DNA of 64,000 bases from Hondaea fermentalgiana. Lineage: Eukaryota; Sar; Bigyra; Thraustochytrida; Thraustochytriidae. The translations under genes were made by a program, and so were the position numbers. The notes under the pieces are model-generated. The model had not been told where the DNA came from, ran no database searches, and saw only the letters and a list, made by a program, of their open reading frames with translations. The stretch spans positions 73,576 through 137,575 of the forward strand of contig NPFB01000003.1 of NCBI GenBank assembly GCA_014084085.1, written 5' to 3'. Below are positions 48,566 through 59,427 of the stretch, piece after piece (the first letter of the stretch is position 1; each line of letters begins with the position of its first letter).

Positions 48566-50168
48566 TTAGTGAAACTTTGCATCGTACAGGTTCTTGAGCT
48601 TCATGTATCGCTGATATGCATCCTGATTGCGCACAGGCTCGGAGGTTTTGGCCTGCTTGAGTCCACCCGTAAGCCCTTCGACACCGTTGTTGAAATCTCC
48701 ATTCTCGTCGCTGTCGCTGTCGCTGCTCATCCCGTCTCCTTCGTCCGAATACTCGAAGCGCACAGTTGAACGCCCCGCCGATGATGGCCGGGGGGATACC
48801 CGTGGTGAAAACGCTGACGACGATGGTGGAAGAGGCGGTGGCGGAGGAGGAGATGGCGACGCCGCAAAAGGCGAGGCTGACAGCCCTTGCAGAGAGTCTT
48901 TTCCCTTTTGATTCCCTACATGCGTGCCGGAGGCTGGCGATGTGATTCGCAATGGAGACTGTCGACGTTGGCCTTTGGCTCTTGTAGCGAGTGCGCGTGT
49001 CTTTTCGCGTTCTTGCATGAGGCTGGACCGCAGTTGTTCAATCTTCCGTTGCGCCGTGCTTAGCCGGCGGTTCTGGTCTGCAGCTTGCGCCTTCAACTTG
49101 GCAACTTCTCCAGCATCTGCGCGTGGCTCGGACTTGAGTTGCCGTATTCGCCCCTTTTGCGACGCAACGGTCTTCTCCAAGGTTGCGATGCGGTCCAGAG
49201 CTGTCTGCTCACGACGCTTCAGCGTTTGCTCGCGTGTACGAATCCCACCCAATCGTGTTTTGACGTCTTTTAGCTCACGCTGTAGCTCTCGCTCGCGCGC
49301 TTTGGCGTCAGCCAGTGCTCGTCGCAAGCCAGATTCAGTTTCTCTGGGTTTTTCTATTCCTTTACTGCTGCGCGACGAGATTTTCCGGGTTTTTCTCTTC
49401 ACCTTCTTTGCTGTGGTTGGCTTTCGCAGAGCTTTTACTTTTGAACTTGCTGCTCCTGCTGCTGCTGCTGCGGTTCCTGCTGCTGCTCTTCCCGTTCTAC
49501 CTACTGACATTGACCGTCTGGGACGAGCACCTGCGGAAAGAGTGCTTCGCCCTGACCGCTGCGTTAAGCGCGACCTCGCCGAACGTGCACTCTGAACGCT
49601 GTGCGGAGATTGGGCTGATCGTGCGTTGCGCTGGAGCTGCCGCCTACGAGATGACGAAAGTCTATCCGAACGCATCGACGCAGACGAAGACAAAGATCCG
49701 GCCGAGGCGGAGGAGTAGCCGCCAGGACTTTTGGACCGGGATCTTGATTTCGCACTGCGGCGGACGCGCGAGACACGGCTCGAGAGGCGTCTATTCGTGT
49801 TTTTCTTGGATTTTTTCTTCGAATTAGCACTTTTCACACTCCTTCGGCGAAGGGCACCCTCGTCCTCATCCTCGTCGTCATCATCATCTGAAAGAAGTTC
49901 GTTGAATGTTGCAACTGCGGCGCGATGCTGATCGCGCCAGCGTCGCAAAAGGGTCTCGTCGTCTTCTTCTTGAAGCGCTTGGAGAAAAGAGTCCGTCGAC
50001 CGATTTTCTTCCAGATGGTCCGCTGTGCCGTTCTTCGTATCGATCATTAGCGCGCCACCTCTGCTACCGTTGCGAGAAGAAGGCGAAGCGGATGACACTG
50101 CTGGCGACGACATCTTCTTCGTACCATCTTTGAAAGATTTTTGGGCTGCTTTCTTCTTGACCGAGCTT

Positions 50169-50200
<32 letters not shown>

Positions 50201-50365
50201 CGTATCCCACTTCGTATTGCGTTTGCCTCCGCTAGGATCGTAACGTATGCGCGTCGCCGCCGAGTTGATGGCCCGGTCGCTGGCCTTGAGACTTGCCAAC
50301 ATGTCTTGCGCATATTCGCTCAGGTCTGCGCCTAGGCTGCTGCCGTCGCTACTCGCGTCGCTCAT
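48566..50365 (-). CDS. Ser/Arg-rich protein with central coiled coil
   Basis: A 599-residue protein; the ATG at 50365 (MSDASSDGSS) is preferred because the open frame's first codon at 50404 is GTG. The N-terminal third has a nine-Thr run and the conserved-looking DSFLQALQEEDDETLLRRWR, then an acidic DDDDDEDEDE patch. A long basic RS-rich part (about 190-340) follows. A heptad-like coiled coil spans about 360-470 (RALADAKARERELQRELKDV, ALDRIATLEKTVASQKGRI). The tail contains a proline run and SVRFEYSDEGDGMSSDSDSD-like acidic sequence, ending YMKLKNLYDAKFH. I do not recognise the family; a cytoskeletal, centrosomal or chromatin scaffold is possible. It is divergent from the PqiA-type gene. Confidence 0.7.
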
Positions 50366-51164
50366 CGCGGCGCGGACCGTGGTACCGAACGCGCCCGCGT
50401 CCACCCACCCCGGTCCGTGCGGCGCGCCTGACCTTGCTCAAAGAGGATCGTCTTTGTTGGCCCAGCCGTTGCACCTGGTGTCTGACTGCCTGGCCCACTA
50501 CAGTTGTAGTATGGGGGCCTACCCGGGGGACCCATCATCGATAGAGAGCGCCTCGGAAGAAAGCCACCATGGCCAAAGAAGCACGCAGGACACCAGTGAT
50601 GACAGGCACAGATACAAGTAAGCAAGCCCACACAATGACTTGGGCCAAGGCTTGCCGAAGTGTAGCTCAAAGAGTCAAGGCGATGGTGCCATGATAATTG
50701 CCATAAGGCAATGATCGTGCAATCTGCTCTTTAGCAAAGTTCAAACACAGTTATGTGATCTGATCAGCGCCCGCGAGAGAGAATGAAGGCCCATGGTAGG
50801 CTCGCGAACCAACTTGTTTCCCGTTCTAGGCTCTACATGACTTCGCAAAAAAAAAAAAAGTGTCCGTTGTAATTGAGTGCGCGCTGAGGGCTCGCTGAAG
50901 CGCAACGGAAACATGGTTTGGGACCGTCCGAAGACTCGAGCTACTAAATAGTGAGCGTCTCGATCCGACGAAGCCTGCTCAAGTAAGCAATGTGGTCAGG
51001 CAGCTTGCCAAACGGCCGCAACGAAAAGACACCGCTCTGACAGGCAGATCAGTAAAAGAAACAACTCGAATTGAAGTAGTTCAGAAGAGCCGTCTCGCAC
51101 GGCGCGGCTTCCCTCCCTTGAGCCGAGTGTGCCAGGTTACGCCAGGAGGTTGCGAGGCAACAAG
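50366..51164. other. divergent spacer between coiled-coil and PqiA-type genes
   Basis: No gene is supported. An A-run (about 50849-50860) is the only simple repeat noticed. Both promoters probably lie here. I looked for tRNA-like arms and found none. Confidence 0.5.
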
Positions 51165-54100
51165 ATGGATCTCCGCATCGCTCGTGTATTCTTCGTTGTT
51201 GTCGCCTTCACAAGTCTCGTTGGTCGTACCCAGGCCTCGTTCGAAAGCTTGCTCGATGATACCATATTCAAGCTCGCCGAACTCGACGTTGCATTCGAGG
51301 TCCCCATTGATTTAACAAAGGTTTTTCCAAGCGTCCCCGATCATTTACGACATGCTACTATGGACGTGAGTGTCAGAAACCTTTCGTGCTATGACGTCTC
51401 AGTTGGCGACTTGTGGATCGAACCTAGTTTTGGCGATAATGAGAACGTCGAACGAGCTTTTGAGGCTGGGACAAAAAGCTTCAGTCTCACCTGTGCCTGG
51501 GCATCAACTGCAAACGTGCATTCGTCGTCGACTATAACATGGATTACATCTGACATTGCATTTGAGATGAGCTTAATGATCGACAACTTTGGAGTCGCGA
51601 TCGCTTTACAAAGCGAAAATTACGCAGAATCTCCTCCCACGCAGCTCATGCTCAACTCCTGCAACATTGGTATTGACTGGGCCAAAAGCCTCGACTTTCA
51701 GGTTTCATTAGGAGAAGGCTTGGCTAAATACGTCGAAGCTGCTCAGGATGTATTTTATGAGAATCTATTCGGCACCACTGCTGAGGCTTTAGAAAGTGTT
51801 CTTCACCTCAACGAAGACGACAATGTGGTCTGCCAGCTATTGCAGGACTCCCTCGCATCTGGAGTCGACGCCCTCGCTTCGTTTCTTTCCGAGTACAAGG
51901 TAAAAGGAAATGAATACGTGGACAGATTGAACGCGGAAGCCAGCGTGGCGCACATGAATGAAGAATGGGTCGACTTCGAAACGAGTGATATCTTTGGCAT
52001 GGCTTTTGACGCTTTTAACAGTGAATTTGCGCTCGATGATACGGGTCTTGCTCAAGTGAACTCCTCTGCTGCAGATCTCATTCGTTCAATCACCCAGGAC
52101 ACGGGTACTTTTGCCATCGAAGCTGGGAATGCCACATTGATCACCACAAGCTTGGGAAACATGTTTGCCCTGAATCTCGAGCTCGAAAGCATCAAGCTTG
52201 TCGGGCTCGACCACGTCAGCAGCTTCAGTCCGGCACGGGTGTACGGCCCGCTCACGGTCGAGAGCAACATCTCCTTTGCCAGTCTTGAAGCAGAGATTGA
52301 CCTCATTCTCGACCTGGACTTTCTCAGCAGCGTCAGCGCGTCTCAGCGTCGCCGCCTCGAGCAGATGGGCATTTCTGTTCAGCGCGAGAAATTCCGTCTT
52401 TCGCTCGACGTGAATGATCTCACCGTTAATCTGGCCTTTGCGATGGCGATCAACATCGTTCGGGCCTGGGACCTTGGCTTCGGTTCGGTGCTAGAGAATC
52501 CTTTCGAGTGTGTGCTCTCGACGATCGACTTCTTCCAAGCTGCACGAGTTTGGGGCGAGGTTGGGACGTTCAACGAAGTTCCGTTCTTGTCGGGTCTCAT
52601 AAGTCGTGATGTGACGACCTTGATGCAGGGCATTTTGGAGGCTGCGCTGCACATCTATGGCCCGTCCGGGCTGCAAGCGCTGCCCGGCATTTTGCTCGAG
52701 CAAGGTCCAGATTTGGTGTCTTCAGCTTTTGGCTCGCTAATCCGCAACAGCGCATGCCCGGACCCTGCTGCGTACCAAGATGATGAGGTATACTTCAACT
52801 TCTCGAGTGACTCGTACTTTCGCCAGCTCGTTGACGTGGTTGAGGATGACATTGTTCCCGAGATAAATGAAGAGTACATCAGGCCAATGACACAGTCTCA
52901 GAGTGGTGAGCCAGGCTCTTATGTCCTTCAAGAGGATGAGTCCATGGCCGAACTGAGCATCCCAGTCGGTACATTTTCGATGTCGACTGCGGAGATTACC
53001 GTGAGCGGCCTTGATAGCATGTATGATGTTCACTTTATGGAAAACCCACGACCCTTCGTGCTGCACAATTCTTTCCGGATGGGCGGACCCATTGACAGCA
53101 CCAATGATCGAAGACTTGCAGCTGCAAACGATACGTCCCTGCCGCCCGTTACATTGTCGCTTGTTCTCGAGATCAATTTTGACGGTGACGCCACGAACTT
53201 TGCCAACAAGTTCGAGTTTTCGATTTCCTTTCAAGGATTGTACACCAATGTGGACTTTCTCGCCAAGGTGAACAGGACCGACTTTGAGACGATGAGCATT
53301 GAGCAACTTCTCGATTTGAACTGTCTCCTTGCTAGACTTGACGACGCAGCCATCGAAGCCTTTGAGGTCAGTTTCGAAGCCATTCGCGTCGGTCTGCGAT
53401 GCATCGAATGCACGTCGCCAGGTATCGCTGAGATGGAGCGCAAGGTTCAGAACGAGGAGTACCAGGATCAGTTCACAGACGTCATGAACGAGTGGATCGC
53501 CACAATTATCGAGCGATTCCGTGAGAAGATCGACCGCGCTCAGCTGGCCATCACCATCGAGGAGGCGCGGCAGGCGTGCGAGGGTACACTCACAGCGGAA
53601 AGCAGTAGCGAGGAGTATCATGCCGAAAGTGACTCGCGGCTCAGCATTTTTGGAATCATCGGTGGAATGGCGCTCACCATGATTGTAGGTATGGGCGCCG
53701 GCTGCTGTCTCAGGATCGGCCAACGTGGTTGCTGCTTGAGCTGCAGACGTCGCCTGCGCCTTTTGTGCTGCCCCAGGCTTCGCTCCATGTCAGCTGATGC
53801 AGATGAAGGCCGCGAAGCCTCCGCATCGGTGTCATCGCGCGGGTCAGATGACTTGGCAAGCAGATTTAGCGACATTTTTCGTTTCAACTCAACTGCCTCG
53901 GACTCGGCAGATATCGCGATTGCCGAAGACGCTCTCGACCTCGACGCTCCTTCTCTTGTAAGGCAATTCGGCGGTGCTGCCGAACGCGGAAAGGATCCGG
54001 TCGTGCTAGAGGCCGAATTTCGCCTCATGAGGCAGCGGCGCGCAAGTTTGGCCTTCCACCCGGCGGTGCCTTGGTATGCAAGCTACGGCGTGCTGGGGAT

Positions 54101-55781
54101 GCTTAGCATGAACGCCTTCCTTTTCGTGCTGGGCCATCTCATTGTGGCCGCCAACATCAATGTCCTATTTACTGTCCTGGGCGACGAGGTTCTCATGGAC
54201 AACGTGGCAGGGTTTTCTATTGGCAAGAGCATCAAGGATCTTTGGGACTCTGGGATTATTCCGCTGGCTCTCCTTCTTGCAAGTCTGAGCGGCGCCTTCC
54301 CGTACATCAAAGTGTTGACGATGCTCTTCTGCTGGATCACGCCGCCCCGCTTTCTATCGGTAACGCGGCGTGGCAAGGTTCTTGATGGCTTTGACACGGT
54401 TGGCAAGTGGTCTATGATCGACGTGTACGTCCTTTTGCTAATCATGGTTGCCTTTGGCATCAATATCGAGAACCCACGGCTCGATATATTGCCTGATGGC
54501 TTTTATGCCGCGCGAGTCTTTGTGGACCCCGCAGTGGGTCTCGTTTGTTTTACTGCAGCCGCCATGCTTTCACTTTTGTGCAACAATCTTCTTGTCTACT
54601 TTCACAGGAATGTCGTGGATGCCGACAACCAAGCTCTTCGCGAGCCCCAGCTGGCCGTTTCCGTGGCACGGCACTTGGAGGGAAAGTCGCCTGTATATGT
54701 TGACAACGACACTGAAGAGGTTCACTTCGAGGATTCTTGTAGTGCTGCTGCTGCTGCTGCTGCTGCTGCCGGCGCCTCAACAGCTTCTGCGTTTGCAGCG
54801 CAGGCAGTCACAAGGCAAGGTCGGCGATTTTCAACTTGGCTTGAGAGTGGCAATGACAAGGAGGAGCTCGAGGTCGTAAGTTTGCGATCTTTCGCGCTGC
54901 AGGACGGGCGACGCCTTCGTTTCACTCGAATCGGTCGGCACAGCATCAGTGCACTACTATGCATTTGCGCGTTGCTTATTCTCGTGGGTCTCGTGATTCC
55001 ATCGTTTGGCTTTCGCGTTCTCGGCGTCATTGGCATGTTCATGGATATTGACGAGGTCGAATCGTGGAAGCCATACTCTGTCCTCGACACCTTTATGTTT
55101 GGCGCACGCCAAGCGTTTGAGTCTACCAACGACGAGCCTGGCTACATCGCAGGTGTTCTTTTCCTCTCCATGTCATACCTGGTGACGGCTGCGTTCTTTC
55201 CTCTGGTAACCTTGGGTGGACTGTCGTACATCTGGTTGGCCCCTCTCTCAATTCGAAGGCAAAAGTGGCTCTACCTGGTCACAGAAATTTGCTCCGCCTG
55301 GTCTTGCGTTGATGTATTTGTGGTTGGCCTCATTGTCGGTGTTTTGGAGCTCGGCCACATCTCCTATGTTCTTCTCAAGCCAGTGTGCAAGCATGTGCTA
55401 CCTCTCATCAATGATGTGCTTGTGCCTACAGGGTTTGTGCAGGAAGAGAACGCCACCTGCCTCTACATCGCATCAAGCCTTGAGCCTGGGTGTGCTCTTC
55501 TCGTTGCCGGGGCGCTGCTCTCCAACATTCTGTCCCAGCTTATTCTACGAGCTGCACACGCAGCAATTCACGAGCGTGAAATCCAAGAGCATCCACCCGT
55601 TCGTGATTTCGAGACCCCTGATCCAAAGCACGAGGGAAAGAGCGGCAGGGTTGGATGTCTTTTGCGCGGGTGCTTGAGGTTAGCGCGCCTGCTGCGATGG
55701 ATTGAGTATCTTGACCCTGAGGCGGGGTCTGCACCCGACACGATCGTTGTTGCTGCGGGTCAGCTTGCAGCTGGTTTCTGA
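51165..55781 (+). CDS. large membrane protein with PqiA-type domains and a big extracellular region
   Basis: A 1538-residue protein; the ATG at 51165 is followed by a signal peptide (RVFFVVVAFTSLVGRTQA). An extracytosolic region of about 800 residues follows, beta-rich with scattered NxS/T sites. A TM near 827-850 precedes a Cys-rich basic patch (GCCLSCRRRLRLLCC). Hydrophobic segments then lie near 970-1000, 1029-1057, 1083-1100, 1122-1146, 1262-1284, 1326-1357, 1380-1405 and 1440-1465. The motif SGAFPYIKVLTMLFCWITPP, followed by LSVTRRGKVLDGFDTVGKWS and MIDVYVLLLIMVAF, is typical of paraquat-inducible protein A. A second, weaker PqiA half contains LYLVTEICSAWSCVDVFVVG. Bacterial PqiA works with MCE proteins in envelope lipid handling. 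A lipid-transport role here is inference. The large ectodomain may be TULIP-like; this is uncertain. Confidence 0.82.
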   Translation: MDLRIARVFFVVVAFTSLVGRTQASFESLLDDTIFKLAELDVAFEVPIDLTKVFPSVPDHLRHATMDVSVRNLSCYDVSVGDLWIEPSFGDNENVERAFEAGTKSFSLTCAWASTANVHSSSTITWITSDIAFEMSLMIDNFGVAIALQSENYAESPPTQLMLNSCNIGIDWAKSLDFQVSLGEGLAKYVEAAQDVFYENLFGTTAEALESVLHLNEDDNVVCQLLQDSLASGVDALASFLSEYKVKGNEYVDRLNAEASVAHMNEEWVDFETSDIFGMAFDAFNSEFALDDTGLAQVNSSAADLIRSITQDTGTFAIEAGNATLITTSLGNMFALNLELESIKLVGLDHVSSFSPARVYGPLTVESNISFASLEAEIDLILDLDFLSSVSASQRRRLEQMGISVQREKFRLSLDVNDLTVNLAFAMAINIVRAWDLGFGSVLENPFECVLSTIDFFQAARVWGEVGTFNEVPFLSGLISRDVTTLMQGILEAALHIYGPSGLQALPGILLEQGPDLVSSAFGSLIRNSACPDPAAYQDDEVYFNFSSDSYFRQLVDVVEDDIVPEINEEYIRPMTQSQSGEPGSYVLQEDESMAELSIPVGTFSMSTAEITVSGLDSMYDVHFMENPRPFVLHNSFRMGGPIDSTNDRRLAAANDTSLPPVTLSLVLEINFDGDATNFANKFEFSISFQGLYTNVDFLAKVNRTDFETMSIEQLLDLNCLLARLDDAAIEAFEVSFEAIRVGLRCIECTSPGIAEMERKVQNEEYQDQFTDVMNEWIATIIERFREKIDRAQLAITIEEARQACEGTLTAESSSEEYHAESDSRLSIFGIIGGMALTMIVGMGAGCCLRIGQRGCCLSCRRRLRLLCCPRLRSMSADADEGREASASVSSRGSDDLASRFSDIFRFNSTASDSADIAIAEDALDLDAPSLVRQFGGAAERGKDPVVLEAEFRLMRQRRASLAFHPAVPWYASYGVLGMLSMNAFLFVLGHLIVAANINVLFTVLGDEVLMDNVAGFSIGKSIKDLWDSGIIPLALLLASLSGAFPYIKVLTMLFCWITPPRFLSVTRRGKVLDGFDTVGKWSMIDVYVLLLIMVAFGINIENPRLDILPDGFYAARVFVDPAVGLVCFTAAAMLSLLCNNLLVYFHRNVVDADNQALREPQLAVSVARHLEGKSPVYVDNDTEEVHFEDSCSAAAAAAAAAGASTASAFAAQAVTRQGRRFSTWLESGNDKEELEVVSLRSFALQDGRRLRFTRIGRHSISALLCICALLILVGLVIPSFGFRVLGVIGMFMDIDEVESWKPYSVLDTFMFGARQAFESTNDEPGYIAGVLFLSMSYLVTAAFFPLVTLGGLSYIWLAPLSIRRQKWLYLVTEICSAWSCVDVFVVGLIVGVLELGHISYVLLKPVCKHVLPLINDVLVPTGFVQEENATCLYIASSLEPGCALLVAGALLSNILSQLILRAAHAAIHEREIQEHPPVRDFETPDPKHEGKSGRVGCLLRGCLRLARLLRWIEYLDPEAGSAPDTIVVAAGQLAAGF

Positions 55782-56251
55782 CCATCTATCTATATCTTCC
55801 TTTCACTCTCGAGCAACCTAAGAAATTTTTGCACATTCATTCAACTTCTAGATGTCGCAAACTAATATCCGTGATGCCTGGCTACGGTTGATACTGCTCC
55901 TGCTGCTGTAAATGTTGCGCAGCATTGACTACACGAAGGATAATCATCAAAGACTCCTGGACAAATCTCGGCTTTGTATTCTCGAAATCTCCCAAAGGGG
56001 CCCCACCAGCGTCTCCCACAGCTCATCTTTATGAGACAATGCCAGTGAAAACAGCGCACTACTTGCTATGTTATCTAACTGTAAATACGTGACTTCAACC
56101 TCAAGTTGGCCCCCGCCGCAACGGATAGGTGTGTACTTCTGCATAATAAGACTAAAAGATGCAATGTCGCAGGCGGAAGCTCTGGTTCACAGGCTGTAAA
56201 AGCAGACAGACAGGACTGTATAAATGACGTCGACAAGAATCTATGTGGAGG

Positions 56252-56289
<38 letters not shown>

Positions 56290-56595
56290 GCGAGCGAGAG
56301 ATTTTTTAGCGAGAGAAAGTACACCAACTGCATTCCATTGCACAGCATAGCGCTTTGCAACGTGGCGAGACCGTGCTGTCTCGTGCGACGTGCGCAGCAA
56401 TCGCTGTGCGCGGGCACAGTTGCGAAGAGCTAGACTTTGCGGTCCACGCGCTTTTGCTAGACAAGCGACAGTGTCGGGTGGTGTGAACTCTGCGTATCGT
56501 GTTATTGAACATCGTGGCGTGTCGTGTCACGCCGTACGAGGCCATAAAGCTCTTGTCTCAGCTTAAAATCCGAAGGGTGCGACTCGCTGCGCACG
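55782..56595. other. spacer before the coiled-coil/ankyrin gene
   Basis: No gene is seen. It contains a (GA)n tract at about 56252-56284, a possible TATAAAT at about 56218, and otherwise mixed sequence that probably holds the promoter and 5' leader of the gene at 56596. Confidence 0.5.
56252..56284. repeat. GA dinucleotide microsatellite
   Basis: About sixteen GA units, then GAGC variants, about 310 bp upstream of the ATG at 56596. Confidence 0.9.
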
Positions 56596-59427
56596 ATGAC
56601 GACGGAAACGGAGAAGATCGAAGAGCTCACTGCCAAGCTCGTGACCAAGGCAGAGCAGGTCTACGAGCTGAGCAACAAGGTCGACACAGAGCGGAGATTA
56701 CGCGAAGAAGCCGAGACTGAACTCGCTCGGACTAAAGAAATGCTATCTGCGCTTCAGACTGCAGCAAAAACAATGCCAGAAGATCGAGACGAAGACAACA
56801 TTAATGTCGCGACTACAGAAACCGATCACAAAGTGCCTCAGGCAGCAGCAGACTTAACGCCATGGGACGATGCAGCAAGTTCAGAAACACGAGCTCTCGC
56901 TATAGCTGAGAGGAAAGTAAAGTACCTCGAACGCGAGCTACGTCAGGTACGAAAAGCGCTCGCGACAATGCACGAGGAAAAGAAGCTGAATCTGAGCCGT
57001 GCTGCACGTGGCGAAGACGAAGTGACGCTTAAGACGCAGGAGCTCAAACAAAGCAACCTCAACTTGTTTTCGAGATTAGCGGGCGCGAAAAAAGCTACCA
57101 AGCTTGCGGAAGCCACGATTGAAAAACGCGACCGTCAAGTTTGCGTGCTCACCGAGCATGTCGAAAAGCTCATGACAGCGCTTCGTAACGAAGGTGAAGC
57201 GAAAAAAATTGCCATTACCAAGCAGGAAGAACTTGCGGCAGCCCTGAGCGCCTCCAAAGATCGCAACGCGCAGCTCACTGCAACAAATAAGAAGCTTTCT
57301 CGGCATGCCAGCTCGATTGATCAGCAAGACAAGATGATGGAAAAGCAACTTCAGGTCGTCGACGCAAAGTACCAGGCACTGTACCGTACCCATCAAACAA
57401 ATAAAGCCAATGCTGCAAAATCGGAGGCCAAATTTGCCAAGCAGATCGAGCAGGTCTCCGGCTGGGTTTGGACCTCAAAGCAGAGACACGCCGACCTCGC
57501 AACGGCGCGAAACAACACCTTTCTGGGCGTTTTAAAGCTCTACGAGTCAATTTTTGGGAAGATGCGCACTGCGGTCGTGGACTTGCAAGAGACCGGATTG
57601 AACGATGACGGCGCACGCGCGTTGGCCAGAACAATTGAAGCTACCGTAGGCCGCACGAATCAGCGTGATGAGGCAAATGACCGCATCCATGGCAAGCGCA
57701 TCGACTCGTGGGAGGCCTCAGGAAAGAGTAGTCCACTTCCGTACTGGAGCGAGCACCGTCCGCGTCGGTCTTGCGTTCTGAATCTCTCCTTTAACGAAAT
57801 CACCGACAAAGGTCTCAAGCCTCTTATGGTGGCGCTTGCCAAGTGCCGTCACATTGCCGAGGTCGACATCCGGGGCAATAAGATTACGCGCAAATCGCTT
57901 CCGTACATAGTTCATGCCCTGGTCTACAACGTCACGCTGGAGGCAATCGATATGTCTGGTAATCGATTCACAAAGGTCGACCTTGCCGAGTACCTTGCTC
58001 GATACGGATCAAGCACACCTGCACCAGCTGGAAGCGACGATGCTGCAGGGGGCGCGGAGACCAGCGCGTCTCTCGGAAATGGCAAGAACGAGCATGGAGA
58101 AGGCTCGGCGGGCACAAATAACGATGCTGAAAACGCCAACAGTGAGTGTGAACAGAGCGACGATGATTCGGATGGTATTTTCGAGGACGAGGACGACGAC
58201 GCAGAGGAAGCAGAATTACGCTCTTATCCCGTACTGTCGACCACAGACAAGGCTCATCACAGTATGTTCAGGTTTCACGACAGGAGGAGACCAAAGAGCG
58301 CGCCGCCGCGGCAGCAAGTCTCGTTCAAGGAGAGACAGCCAGACGCGTGGCTGCCACAACATGATTCTTACTCGCAGAATCCGCGGTCCAGCGTCGATGC
58401 CTTGCGCCGGGCTGATGTTATGCGAAGTATCAGCCGTGCGCGCTTGTATCCGCCAAAGCAGTCGCCATATTCTGCTGCGGCGCGCATCTCGCTCGACTCA
58501 ATATCAAGCAAAATGGCGCACGCGAACCGACGTCCGCGTCCAAGGCCTGAGACAGCGATGGTGAGTAGATTTGGAGGCCAAGAGCTCCCAATGGTGGCGT
58601 CGCCAACGAAGCGAAGCAACCTTACCAGCAGTGGGAAACTGAAATTTTCGAGCGGAAAAATTAAGCCGCGACTCGCTCGCTCGAAATTGACGCAGGATAC
58701 TGGTCAACTTGAACGCCCTCGTACCGCTGCAGGTCGGCTTAAAACCTCTGGAATCGGTGGGCTCCTTTCCCCGGTCCGAGGCACCGCGCAGGCAGGAAGG
58801 AGTCGGACGCCAAACGCTGCCGAAATGCGTTTGCGATCCTCGCCGTGGTCGCCCAAGAATACCTCAAATATCCAGTATGCGCCCGAAGACATGCAGGTAG
58901 CCTTCAAGTTTGCCCGTCGTGGCGACATTGGTGGTATCCTCAACCTGATGAAGCAACTTGAAAACTCGGTGAGCTTTCACGCAAATATGCGACAGCTTCG
59001 TACGGGCGAGACCGCAACAATGCACGCAGCCCGCGCCGATCAGTCTGACATGATTCGTCTTTTGCTCGAAAAGGGCGCAAATATTAATGCTCTTTCTAAT
59101 GAGGGCTGGGCCGCCTTGCACCATGCCGTGGATGCGAAGCAAGCAAGCACGGTCAAATTTCTCTTGCAGTATCGCGCCGACCCAAACATTGGCGCTGGAA
59201 TAGGCATTGGCACGGCGCTACATCTTGCCGTGCGACTGAACCGTCTCGAGGCGGTTTGTGTGCTTCTCGACGCTACAGATATTGATTTGCAAGCCAAGGA
59301 TGGCCGTGGGCGTACGCCTCTGGCATTGGCGACACAGCGTAAGCATAATCAAGTCAAGCGACTCCTTACCGAAGCCATCGCGGCTCGGGAGAGCAAGGAT
59401 GCCGAGAAATCGAGTGCAGAGCCTTGA
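56596..59427 (+). CDS. coiled-coil, LRR and ankyrin-repeat protein
   Basis: A 943-residue protein from the ATG at 56596 (cgcacgATGACG). Residues 1-320 are mostly coiled coil (IEELTAKLVTKAEQVYEL, TLKTQELKQSNLNLFSRL). Residues about 335-455 hold RI-type leucine-rich repeats: LQETGLNDDGARALARTIE, LNLSFNEITDKGLKPLMVAL, VDIRGNKITRKSLPYIVHAL and IDMSGNRFTKVDL. A disordered, acidic then basic/Pro/Ser linker follows (about 470-750). The C-terminal 180 residues are ankyrin repeats: GETATMHAARADQSDMIRLL, EGWAALHHAVDAKQASTVKF, GTALHLAVRLNRLEAVCVLL and GRTPLALATQRKHNQVKRLL. This mix of interaction modules suggests a scaffold, perhaps cytoskeletal or ciliary; there is no catalytic domain. I know no named orthologue. 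Confidence 0.85.
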   Translation: MTTETEKIEELTAKLVTKAEQVYELSNKVDTERRLREEAETELARTKEMLSALQTAAKTMPEDRDEDNINVATTETDHKVPQAAADLTPWDDAASSETRALAIAERKVKYLERELRQVRKALATMHEEKKLNLSRAARGEDEVTLKTQELKQSNLNLFSRLAGAKKATKLAEATIEKRDRQVCVLTEHVEKLMTALRNEGEAKKIAITKQEELAAALSASKDRNAQLTATNKKLSRHASSIDQQDKMMEKQLQVVDAKYQALYRTHQTNKANAAKSEAKFAKQIEQVSGWVWTSKQRHADLATARNNTFLGVLKLYESIFGKMRTAVVDLQETGLNDDGARALARTIEATVGRTNQRDEANDRIHGKRIDSWEASGKSSPLPYWSEHRPRRSCVLNLSFNEITDKGLKPLMVALAKCRHIAEVDIRGNKITRKSLPYIVHALVYNVTLEAIDMSGNRFTKVDLAEYLARYGSSTPAPAGSDDAAGGAETSASLGNGKNEHGEGSAGTNNDAENANSECEQSDDDSDGIFEDEDDDAEEAELRSYPVLSTTDKAHHSMFRFHDRRRPKSAPPRQQVSFKERQPDAWLPQHDSYSQNPRSSVDALRRADVMRSISRARLYPPKQSPYSAAARISLDSISSKMAHANRRPRPRPETAMVSRFGGQELPMVASPTKRSNLTSSGKLKFSSGKIKPRLARSKLTQDTGQLERPRTAAGRLKTSGIGGLLSPVRGTAQAGRSRTPNAAEMRLRSSPWSPKNTSNIQYAPEDMQVAFKFARRGDIGGILNLMKQLENSVSFHANMRQLRTGETATMHAARADQSDMIRLLLEKGANINALSNEGWAALHHAVDAKQASTVKFLLQYRADPNIGAGIGIGTALHLAVRLNRLEAVCVLLDATDIDLQAKDGRGRTPLALATQRKHNQVKRLLTEAIAARESKDAEKSSAEP

